Source: Acidiferrobacter sp. (GTDB lineage Bacteria; Pseudomonadota; Gammaproteobacteria; Acidiferrobacterales; Acidiferrobacteraceae). Taken from it: a stretch of 6,618 nucleotides of DNA. The position numbers and the translations under genes were made by a program. Shown one piece after another: positions 1-4,584 of this stretch; positions within the stretch are counted from its first letter, which is position 1, and every line of letters begins with the position of its first letter. Location: NCBI GenBank assembly GCA_027335965.1, contig DAHWGZ010000092.1:1-6618 (forward strand). The letters are read 5' to 3'. The notes beneath the pieces are model-generated. The model had not been told where the DNA came from. It made no database searches and saw only the letters and a list, made by a program, of their open reading frames with translations.

Positions 1-76
1 CGTGGCCGGCCTCCATGAGGCTTAACGTCGTGTGCGAGCCGATATAACCCGTGCCACCGGTCACCAAAACCTTCAC
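1..76 (-). CDS. galE: UDP-glucose 4-epimerase, N-terminal fragment (runs off left edge)
   Basis: Only 25 codons and one base are inside the window. The translation begins (V/M)KVLVTGGTGYIGSHTT and continues to EAGH. This is the N-terminal beta-alpha-beta unit of an extended short-chain dehydrogenase, with the NAD-binding GxxGxxG as GGTGYIG. The GYIGSHT wording is typical of GalE, which interconverts UDP-glucose and UDP-galactose in the cytoplasm and supplies sugars for surface polysaccharide. The start is GTG at 76: an in-frame stop lies at 116-118, no ATG lies between, and a purine-rich Shine-Dalgarno (AAGGGGG on the minus strand, about 81-87) sits a few bases upstream. It is divergent from amt. 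Another sugar-nucleotide epimerase of the same fold cannot be excluded from so few residues, but the match to GalE is close. Confidence 0.85.
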   Translation of the reverse strand, partial: MKVLVTGGTGYIGSHTTLSLMEAGH

Positions 77-112
77 GCCACCCCCTTCATCCGAAAAGTC
101 CCATCCCCGGGC

Positions 113-141
113 ATCCTAGAAGAGGGCGGCACCCGCGACAA
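113..141 (-). promoter_or_regulatory. candidate sigma-70 promoter for galE
   Basis: Reading the minus strand, a -35-like TTGTCG (136-141) is followed after exactly 17 bp by a -10-like TAGGAT (113-118). Each box matches 4 of 6 consensus bases. Transcription would begin near 106, giving a leader of about 30 nt that includes the galE Shine-Dalgarno. The spacing and position are right, but the boxes are only moderate matches, so this is an inference. Confidence 0.45.
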
Positions 142-180
142 GCCCGCGCCGCGCCCTCTCGCCAGCCTCGGCGCCGACCA

Positions 181-197
181 TGCCCCGAAAGCGGGCA
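181..197. promoter_or_regulatory. NtrC-like enhancer site 1 upstream of amt
   Basis: The dyad TGCCC-N7-GGGCA has the 17-bp TGC-N11-GCA geometry of NtrC (GlnG) sites, whose usual core is TGCAC-N7-GTGCA. One base per half-site differs from that core. The centre at 189 lies about 150 bp before the predicted sigma-54 transcription start, a normal enhancer distance. A second dyad lies 32 bp away. The alternative is a chance GC-rich palindrome or a fragment of a GCGAAAGC-type repeat. Confidence 0.5.
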
Positions 198-212
198 ACA
201 ATGGCGGTTCCA

Positions 213-229
213 TGCCCCACAGGGGGGCG
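213..229. promoter_or_regulatory. NtrC-like enhancer site 2 upstream of amt
   Basis: The sequence TGCCCC-ACA-GGGGGGCG keeps five of the six outer bases of TGC-N11-GCA and has a strong CCCC/GGGG dyad centred at 221. That centre is 32 bp (three helical turns) from site 1 and about 119 bp upstream of the predicted start. It therefore lies on the same DNA face as site 1, the arrangement known for tandem NtrC enhancers. It is a weaker match than site 1, and the call depends largely on the pairing and the nearby sigma-54 promoter. Confidence 0.4.
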
Positions 230-313
230 GGCGGCAGAAAGGCCGCGACGGTTTTTCCCTGCAAACTCAGCATAAGCCCGTTCTTTGATGGTCCCGCAAG
301 CGCGCGAGGTCGT

Positions 314-330
314 GGGCACGGATCTTGCCT
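314..330 (+). promoter_or_regulatory. sigma-54 (RpoN) promoter of amt
   Basis: The sequence reads GGGCACG-GATC-TTGC, against the RpoN consensus TGGCACG-N4-TTGC. Only the first base differs. The invariant GG (315-316) and GC (327-328) are separated by exactly 10 bp. Transcription should begin near 339-341, leaving a leader of about 24 nt before the amt ATG that still contains the Shine-Dalgarno. Sigma-54 promoters need an enhancer-binding activator, and NtrC-like dyads lie upstream. This predicts expression under nitrogen limitation, as known for many amt genes. Confidence 0.85.
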
Positions 331-354
331 TGGTCCGGTCGCTTTTCACAAATT

Positions 355-360
355 GGGGGA
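355..360 (+). promoter_or_regulatory. ribosome binding site that fixes the amt start
   Basis: GGGGGA lies 3-4 bases upstream of the ATG at 364. An earlier in-frame ATG at 325 overlaps the -12 element of the sigma-54 promoter and would lie upstream of the predicted transcript, so it cannot be the start from this promoter. Confidence 0.75.
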
Positions 361-363
361 ATT

Positions 364-1704
364 ATGCTGATACCTGCACCGAGCTGGCTGAATGCTGGCG
401 ACAATGCGTGGCAATTGACCGCCGCCACCATTGTCGGTCTTCAAAGTGTCCCGGGCCTTGTCATTCTTTATGGCGGGATCGTCAAAAAGAAATGGGCGGT
501 CAACTCCGCGTTCATGGCGCTCTACGCGTTCGCAGCGGTGCTCGTCGCCTGGGTGCTGTGGGCCTACAACATGAGCTTCGGCCCCGAGCTCACGACCTTC
601 CTCGGCCATCCGGGTCCGATCATCTCGTCGGTCCTGGAGGAGGGCCGCGCGACCATACCGGCGGCGGCATCCGGCATGCCGGGGCTCGCCTTTCCGATGG
701 CGACCATGGTCTTTTTCCAGTTCGTGTTCGCCGCCATCACCTTGATCATCCTCGCCGGATCACTGCTTGGGCGCATGAACTTCCGCGCCTGGATGGTGTT
801 CGTGCCGATATGGCTTACGGTCGTCTATACGGTAGGCGCCTTCAGCCTGTGGGGCGGGGGCTGGCTTGGTAGCCTGGGCGTCGCCGACTTCTCCGGCGGC
901 TATGTCATCCATCTCGCCGCCGGCGTCTCGGGATTCACGGCCGCCGCCATGATCGGCCCGCGCCTACAGCGCGACCGGGAGTCGTTCCTGCCCAACAGCG
1001 TGCTCGTGACCTTGGCGGGCGCCGGCATCCTGTGGCTCGGCTGGGACGGCTTCAACGGCGGCGACCCCTACTTCGCCAACGCCGATGCGGCCGCCGCGAT
1101 CCTGAACACCAACATCGCGACCGCCGTGGCGCTGCTCACCTGGACGATCTTCGATACCGCGTTCTTCAAAAAGCCCTCGGTCCTGGGCGCGGTCAACGGC
1201 ATGATCTCCGGGCTCGTGGCGATCACCCCGGCGGCCGGCTATGTGAACGGCTGGGGGGCGATCATCATCGGCCTGTGCGCCGGCATCATCCCCTGGTTGA
1301 GCATGAACTGGCTGGGCAAGAAGGCCTTCATGCGCAAGGTCGACGACACGCTCGGCGTGTTTCACACGCACGCGGTGGCCGGTCTCATGGGCGGCATACT
1401 GACCGGGGTGCTCGCCGATCCGCGCATGCTCGAATGGGTCGGCACGGGCAAGGCCGCGCCGGGCGTGAGCTACACGGGCTGGGCCTATGGCGACTTCCAC
1501 CAGGTGGTCCTGCAATTGATCGGGGCGGCCTTCATCATCGCCTGGAACGTGGTGGGCACGGTCATCATCCTGAAGGTCATCGGCTTCTTCATGCCGCTGC
1601 GGATGAGCGACGAGGACCTGCTGATCGGCGACGACGCGGCCCACGGCGAGGAGGCCTACGCGCTCCAGGGAGACGGCGAGCGCAGACCCGTGCTCGGGGA
1701 TTGA
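364..1704 (+). CDS. amt: ammonium transporter, Amt/Mep/Rh family (AMT2-like subgroup)
   Basis: This is a 446-residue inner-membrane ammonium channel with about 11 hydrophobic segments. The N-terminus goes straight into the first membrane segment after a short WLNAGDNAW stretch, with no obvious cleaved signal peptide. Aligned by motif with E. coli AmtB, the external gate Phe is F122, the recruitment-site Trp is W163 (LWGGG), the TM5 Asp is D175 (DFSGG), the second gate Phe is F230 (GFNGG), and the pore twin histidines are H183 (VIHLAAG) and H336 (FHTHAVAG). The position of AmtB S219 is D234. Several stretches (FVPIWLT, GYVIHL, LNTN, KPSVLGA, VDDTL-VFHTHAVAG) resemble the plant AMT2/Mep-like branch more than AmtB. 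The cytoplasmic tail keeps the HGEEAY signature tied to gating and PII (GlnK) control, although no glnK lies in the window. Transcription is probably from the sigma-54 promoter just upstream. An unknown gene follows 29 bp downstream. Confidence 0.96.
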   Translation: MLIPAPSWLNAGDNAWQLTAATIVGLQSVPGLVILYGGIVKKKWAVNSAFMALYAFAAVLVAWVLWAYNMSFGPELTTFLGHPGPIISSVLEEGRATIPAAASGMPGLAFPMATMVFFQFVFAAITLIILAGSLLGRMNFRAWMVFVPIWLTVVYTVGAFSLWGGGWLGSLGVADFSGGYVIHLAAGVSGFTAAAMIGPRLQRDRESFLPNSVLVTLAGAGILWLGWDGFNGGDPYFANADAAAAILNTNIATAVALLTWTIFDTAFFKKPSVLGAVNGMISGLVAITPAAGYVNGWGAIIIGLCAGIIPWLSMNWLGKKAFMRKVDDTLGVFHTHAVAGLMGGILTGVLADPRMLEWVGTGKAAPGVSYTGWAYGDFHQVVLQLIGAAFIIAWNVVGTVIILKVIGFFMPLRMSDEDLLIGDDAAHGEEAYALQGDGERRPVLGD

Positions 1705-1733
1705 TAGAGACGGCACGGGGCGGAGGCCATACC

Positions 1734-2216
1734 ATGCGCCGCCCCGATGCCGGCACCCGCTACATCCGCTATCAGTTTCACCGCTGCCGCGTCACCGTCG
1801 CCGCCGATTTCCCGGGCACCCGCGAATGGCGCCATCGCTTCTGGCTGCGGGAAGGCGTCATGGCCACGGGCGAGCTCGGGCTCGTCGCTCTCGGGGCCGT
1901 TGCGCTCTGGCACCTGACGACCTCCTGGCGCATGCCCACGCGGCTTTACACCCAAGGGGCGGGCTACCTCCTGCTGTCCGGACGGCTCATCCTGACCCTG
2001 CCGCACCTTCTTGCCCGCATACGGACCCTGCGCCGCGACATCGCCCATTACCACGCGCATCGCGCCTATGTGGACGCGCGGATCCTGAAGGCCACCGTGG
2101 CCATGCTCGCGAGCTGGTCGATCACGGAACAACAACTCGTCGCCGCGGGCCTGCTGCCAAAGCCTCCCCCGCCACCCCGCGAACCCCCGCCCACGGACCC
2201 GCCGGGCACCCCCTAA
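1734..2216 (+). CDS. conserved or hypothetical protein of unknown function, probably co-transcribed with amt
   Basis: This 160-residue protein is not recognised. The start is well supported: GGAGG at 1722-1726 sits 7 bases before the ATG, and codon use (C or G in most third positions) matches neighbouring genes. The N-terminal 40 residues are basic and aromatic (RYIRYQFHRCRV, EWRHRFWLRE). A hydrophobic stretch at about 48-60 and a second at about 77-96 could each touch or cross the membrane, but both are short and interrupted by Arg or Pro. A basic, His-rich helix follows (about 95-115, RRDIAHYHAHRAY), then an Ala/Leu-rich segment ending near 141. The last 18 residues are a proline-rich tail (PKPPPPPREPPP) that is probably disordered. 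No signal peptide, catalytic motif or metal-binding pattern is evident. The 29-bp gap to amt, with no terminator, implies shared nitrogen control. A link to ammonium transport is inferred from position only. Confidence 0.75.
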   Translation: MRRPDAGTRYIRYQFHRCRVTVAADFPGTREWRHRFWLREGVMATGELGLVALGAVALWHLTTSWRMPTRLYTQGAGYLLLSGRLILTLPHLLARIRTLRRDIAHYHAHRAYVDARILKATVAMLASWSITEQQLVAAGLLPKPPPPPREPPPTDPPGTP

Positions 2217-2228
2217 GGCGCGCGGCCG

Positions 2229-2256
2229 CCGGGCGCCCCCGTGGGCGCCGCCCCGG
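2229..2256. terminator. GC-rich hairpin in the convergent gap, possible terminator
   Basis: GGCGCC (2232-2237) can pair with GGCGCC (2244-2249) across a 6-nt loop, with a further CCG/CGG (2229-2231 with 2254-2256) below an interior bulge. It starts 13 bases after the stop of the 160-residue gene. No T-run follows on either strand, so it is not a textbook intrinsic terminator. It may act with Rho or protect RNA ends. Confidence 0.35.
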
Positions 2257-2277
2257 ACTGCGTCTGGGAGGCCGTCA

Positions 2278-2293
2278 CCCCGCGAAAGCGGGG
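2278..2293. terminator. perfect hairpin CCCCGC-GAAA-GCGGGG between convergent genes
   Basis: A 6-bp perfect GC stem encloses a GAAA tetraloop. It lies 61 bases past the stop of the plus-strand gene and 21 bases past the stop of the minus-strand glutathione S-transferase gene, where a two-way terminator would be expected. No T-tract follows on either side. Its core (GTCACCCCGCGAAAGCGGGG) resembles the short CCCGCGAAAGCGGG palindromes dispersed in many proteobacterial genomes, so it may equally be a copy of an intergenic repeat. Confidence 0.45.
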
Positions 2294-2314
2294 CTCGGAT
2301 GGGACCGGCGCCTC

Positions 2315-2935
2315 TTAGGCCGCCGGCCGCCGCGGTACGGGCACATAGCCAGGCCAGGCCTCGAGACGCGCGAACCACGCGCGGATCGCGGGATAGCCAT
2401 CGAGCGTCGAGCCGCTTTCCGGATAGAGCGTGGTGTAGGGATAGCAGGCGATATCGGCGATCGTCGGGTGATCGGCGGCCAGCCACGCGTGATGGCGAAG
2501 ACGCTCCTCGAGGGTCGCGAAGGCGACCTCGGCCAGGCGCCGCGACTCCTCCAGGGTGCCGGTCTGGCCCAGGCCGCCCTTCAGGCCAAGGCTGATCACG
2601 CGCGAGCGCGCGGTCCCGTAGCGCCCCTCGTTTTGCTCGAGCGCCAGCCACTGCATGACGCGCGCCATGCCAAGCGGGTCCCCCGGCAGCCACTGATCCT
2701 TGCCATAACGCCGCGCGAGATAGACGAGGATGGCGGTGGAGTCCCAGAGGGCCGCGCCCTCGTCGGTCACCAGCACCGGGATCTGGCCGCGGGGGCTCAG
2801 GCGCAGAAAATCGGAGGCGCGCTGCGCGCCCTCGTCCAAGGCCACCGGCACGCGCACATAGGCCTGCCCGAGAAAGGCCAACAGCAGCCGGATCTTGTAA
2901 CAATTCCCGGACCGTTCGAGATCGTAGAGCTTCAT
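2315..2935 (-). CDS. glutathione S-transferase family protein
   Basis: This 206-residue cytoplasmic protein has the two-domain GST layout. The N-terminal thioredoxin-like domain (about 1-78) begins MKLYDLERSGNCYKIRLLL. Ser9 and Cys12 in RSGNCYK are the candidate thiol-stabilising residues. The cis-proline loop is GQIPVL (P53), and the glutathione gamma-glutamyl contact motif is DSTAI (D65-S66), where many relatives have ES. The helical C-terminal domain (about 88-200) contains the N-capping box and staple TIADIACYPY (158-167). The length is typical. Such proteins use glutathione for conjugation, peroxide reduction or disulfide exchange; the substrate cannot be told. The ATG at 2935 is supported by GGGGA 6 bases upstream and by the position of the first beta strand. 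It follows the sulfurtransferase gene by 86 bp, a gap filled by inverted repeats that may regulate it, and it is the last gene of the minus-strand set. Confidence 0.93.
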   Translation of the reverse strand: MKLYDLERSGNCYKIRLLLAFLGQAYVRVPVALDEGAQRASDFLRLSPRGQIPVLVTDEGAALWDSTAILVYLARRYGKDQWLPGDPLGMARVMQWLALEQNEGRYGTARSRVISLGLKGGLGQTGTLEESRRLAEVAFATLEERLRHHAWLAADHPTIADIACYPYTTLYPESGSTLDGYPAIRAWFARLEAWPGYVPVPRRPAA

Positions 2936-2942
2936 GATCGTC

Positions 2943-2955
2943 CCCGTTTGACGGG
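2943..2955 (-). promoter_or_regulatory. small hairpin overlapping the GST gene ribosome binding site
   Basis: On the minus-strand RNA, CCCGU-CAA-ACGGG forms a 5-bp stem. Its 3' arm (2943-2947) covers most of the GGGGA Shine-Dalgarno (2941-2945) of the GST gene. Its 5' arm uses bases 2953-2955, which also belong to the larger inverted repeat upstream, so the two structures exclude each other. The stem is short, so a regulatory role is only a hypothesis. Confidence 0.3.
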
Positions 2956-2994
2956 ACCCCTCAGGCGCGCGCCGGCGCGGCGCGCCCGGGTCCC
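2953..2994 (-). repeat. long nested inverted repeat between sulfurtransferase and GST genes
   Basis: Outer arms GGGACCC (2953-2959) and GGGTCCC (2988-2994) are perfect 7-bp complements. Inner arms GGCGCGC (2964-2970) and GCGCGCC (2980-2986) add another 7 bp around a 9-nt loop. The two parts are separated by an asymmetric bulge of four bases against one. The structure should be very stable in RNA and begins 27 bases after the sulfurtransferase stop. No T-run follows on the minus strand, so it could be an RNA-stability or attenuation element rather than a simple terminator. Confidence 0.55.
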
Positions 2995-3021
2995 TCGTTC
3001 GTGTCGCGCCAACCCTTGCGA

Positions 3022-3885
3022 TCAATCCCCGGTCGCCACCGGGCGGCGCGTATCGCTCACCCACGCGCTCCACGAGCCCGGGTACAGGGTCGTGACCCCG
3101 AAGCCCGCCAGCGCCATGGCCAGGATATTGTGACAGGCCGACACCCCGGACCCGCAGTAATGCACGATGTCCTCGGCCGGACGCCCGTCGAGCAAGGCCA
3201 GGAACTCCGCGCGCAATTCCTCCGGCGGCCGAAAGGTGTGGTCGCGGCGCAGGTTGCCCTCGAACGGGCGATTGCGCGCCCCGGGGATGTGTCCGGCGAC
3301 CGGATCGAGCGGCTCGACCGTGCCCCGAAAGCGCGGCACGCCGCGGGCATCGACCAGCAGGCGCCCATCCCCGCCGCCGACGACCGCCTCGACGGCGGCG
3401 GTATCGAGCCACGCCCCCCCGGCGCCGGCCGGCCGCGCATAGGGCGCGGCCGGAGCGACCCGAGGCACCTCGGTGCTCAGCGGCTGGCCCGCGGCCATCC
3501 ACGCCGCGAGCCCTCCATCGAGGACCGCCACGGCCTCGTGCCCCCACCAGCCGCGCATGAGCCACCACAGGCGGCTCGCGTAGACCGAACTCCCCTCGTC
3601 GTAGGCCACGACCTGGGTCTTGGGGCCCACCCCCCAGGCCCGCAAGGCCTCGGCGAATGCCGCGGGCTGCGGCAAGGGGTGGCGGCCCGAGCGGCCGTCG
3701 CGGGGCCCGGACAGGTGACGCTCCAGGTCGGCGTAACGCGCCCCCGGCAGATGCCCTTCGGCATAGGCCTCGGCCCCATCCGCGGGGTCGCTCAGGGTGA
3801 ATCGGCAGTCGAGAACGACCCAGGACGGGTCATCGATGTGATCGGCCAAGACGGCCGGCGTGACAATCTCGTGATATCGGGGCAT
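3022..3885 (-). CDS. two-domain rhodanese-type sulfurtransferase (thiosulfate / 3-mercaptopyruvate sulfurtransferase, SseA-like)
   Basis: This 287-residue, probably cytoplasmic protein has tandem rhodanese domains. The N-terminal domain (about 5-135) is the non-catalytic one: the catalytic position in YDEGSSVYASR carries D96 instead of Cys, and it also shows GHLPGAR and LDGGLAAW. The C-terminal domain (about 158-282) has the DARGVPRFRGTVEP and GHIPGAR motifs and active-site Cys244 in the loop CGSGVSA. A CGSGV(T/S)A loop is characteristic of 3-mercaptopyruvate sulfurtransferases, whereas thiosulfate sulfurtransferases usually have a basic CRKGVTA loop, so mercaptopyruvate is the likelier donor; this is inference from the loop. 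It moves sulfane sulfur to thiols or cyanide by way of a Cys persulfide. A second Cys (C251) lies just after the loop. The ATG at 3885 has the strong Shine-Dalgarno GGGGAGGA. Only 20 bp separate it from the MerR-type gene upstream, so the two are probably co-transcribed. Confidence 0.93.
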   Translation of the reverse strand: MPRYHEIVTPAVLADHIDDPSWVVLDCRFTLSDPADGAEAYAEGHLPGARYADLERHLSGPRDGRSGRHPLPQPAAFAEALRAWGVGPKTQVVAYDEGSSVYASRLWWLMRGWWGHEAVAVLDGGLAAWMAAGQPLSTEVPRVAPAAPYARPAGAGGAWLDTAAVEAVVGGGDGRLLVDARGVPRFRGTVEPLDPVAGHIPGARNRPFEGNLRRDHTFRPPEELRAEFLALLDGRPAEDIVHYCGSGVSACHNILAMALAGFGVTTLYPGSWSAWVSDTRRPVATGD

Positions 3886-3905
3886 GCGTGTCCTCCCCGG
3901 CCATT

Positions 3906-4274
3906 CTAGGAAGGACCGGCATCGGATGTCAAAAGGCGACGCACCTCCTCGAGCCCTTCGGCCACCAGGGCCAAGGCCTGGGCACGGACCTCGGCGGGCG
4001 GTTCACTCTCGTGCATCAGGCGGTTGCGGGCGCCGCTGATGGTGAAGCCCTCGATGTAGAGGAGATGGCGGATCTCGCGGATGAGGCTGACGTCATGGTG
4101 CTGATAATAGCGGCGGTTGCCGCGCCGCTTGACCGACCGCAGCTTCGGGAACTCCTGCTCCCAATAGCGCAGCACGTGCGGCTTGACGCCACAGAGATCG
4201 CTGACCTCGCTGATGGTGAAATAGCGCTTCCCCGGGATCGGGGGAAGCTCGCTGTTATCCCCCGGATCGAGCAT
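3906..4274 (-). CDS. MerR-family transcriptional regulator of the ihfA-linked type
   Basis: This 122-residue protein has a MerR-type winged helix-turn-helix: helix-turn-helix at about 18-42 ([25 protein letters not shown]), wing at about 48-57 ([10 protein letters not shown]), second helix pair at about 60-88 ([19 protein letters not shown]), then a helix at about 94-116 likely to form the dimer coiled coil. It lacks the C-terminal metal-binding cysteines of MerR, CueR or ZntR; the only Cys is C28 within the helix-turn-helix. The N-terminal leader [13 protein letters not shown] matches the homologue beside ihfA in Pseudomonas and relatives, whose role is not established as far as I know. That match supports the ATG at 4274 although it overlaps the ihfA end by 20 bp. 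The best Shine-Dalgarno (GAAGGAG, 4288-4294, inside ihfA) is 13 bases away, longer than ideal, so translational coupling to ihfA is likely. Confidence 0.93.
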   Translation of the reverse strand: MLDPGDNSELPPIPGKRYFTISEVSDLCGVKPHVLRYWEQEFPKLRSVKRRGNRRYYQHHDVSLIREIRHLLYIEGFTISGARNRLMHESEPPAEVRAQALALVAEGLEEVRRLLTSDAGPS

Positions 4275-4554
4275 GGCCGTCGACCCGCTCCTTCAGCTTA
4301 TGGCTGGCGCGGAACGTCACGACGCGCCGTTCGGCGATGGGGATCTCCTCGCCCGTCTTGGGGTTGCGCCCCGGCCGCCGACCCTTGCGGCGGATATCGA
4401 AATTGCCAAAACCCGACAGCTTGACGGTCTCGCCCTGGCCCAGGGTCTCGCAGATCTTCTCGAAAAAGAGCTCGACAAAGTCCTTTGCCTCGCGCTTATT
4501 CAGCCCAAGCTCCCGGAACAGCGCCTCAGCGAGGTCCGCTTTCGTCAGTGCCAT
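4255..4554 (-). CDS. ihfA: integration host factor alpha subunit
   Basis: This 99-residue protein has the same length as E. coli IhfA and is nearly collinear with it. It begins [13 protein letters not shown] and contains the helical dimerisation part (1-45), KLSGFGNF, and the beta-arm [15 protein letters not shown]65 of the arm is the proline that intercalates into DNA at the kink. With IhfB it forms the heterodimer that bends DNA by roughly 160 degrees in the nucleoid, in recombination and at sigma-54 promoters. The last point could matter for the amt promoter in this window, although no good IHF site was found there. The start ATG at 4554 has AAGGGAAGGA 4-5 bases upstream. It lies 30 bp after pheT and overlaps the next gene by 20 bp, as expected for the pheST-ihfA operon. 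Confidence 0.98.
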   Translation of the reverse strand: MALTKADLAEALFRELGLNKREAKDFVELFFEKICETLGQGETVKLSGFGNFDIRRKGRRPGRNPKTGEEIPIAERRVVTFRASHKLKERVDGHARSGG

Positions 4555-4584
4555 GGTTCCTTCCCTTGACGTGACTACTTTTTG

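Noticed and set aside
255..295. IHF site between the NtrC-like dyads and the sigma-54 promoter
   Set aside because: This AT-richer stretch contains TTTGAT, but the second half of the IHF consensus is missing on both strands.
325..363. Earlier in-frame ATG that would extend amt by 13 residues
   Set aside because: It overlaps the -12 element of the sigma-54 promoter, lies upstream of the predicted transcript start, and has no good Shine-Dalgarno. The ATG at 364 has GGGGGA just ahead of it.
1656..2903. 415-codon open frame on the minus strand
   Set aside because: It is antisense to the amt tail and the 160-residue gene and out of frame with the GST gene. Its product is Arg/Gly/Ala-rich with no family motif, as expected of a shadow frame in GC-rich DNA.
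1826..3133. 435-codon open frame on the plus strand
   Set aside because: It crosses the 160-residue gene in another frame and runs antisense to the GST gene. It has low-complexity composition and no recognisable domain.
3886..3905. tRNA gene between the MerR-type gene and the sulfurtransferase gene
   Set aside because: The gap is only 20 bp and holds just the Shine-Dalgarno of the next gene.
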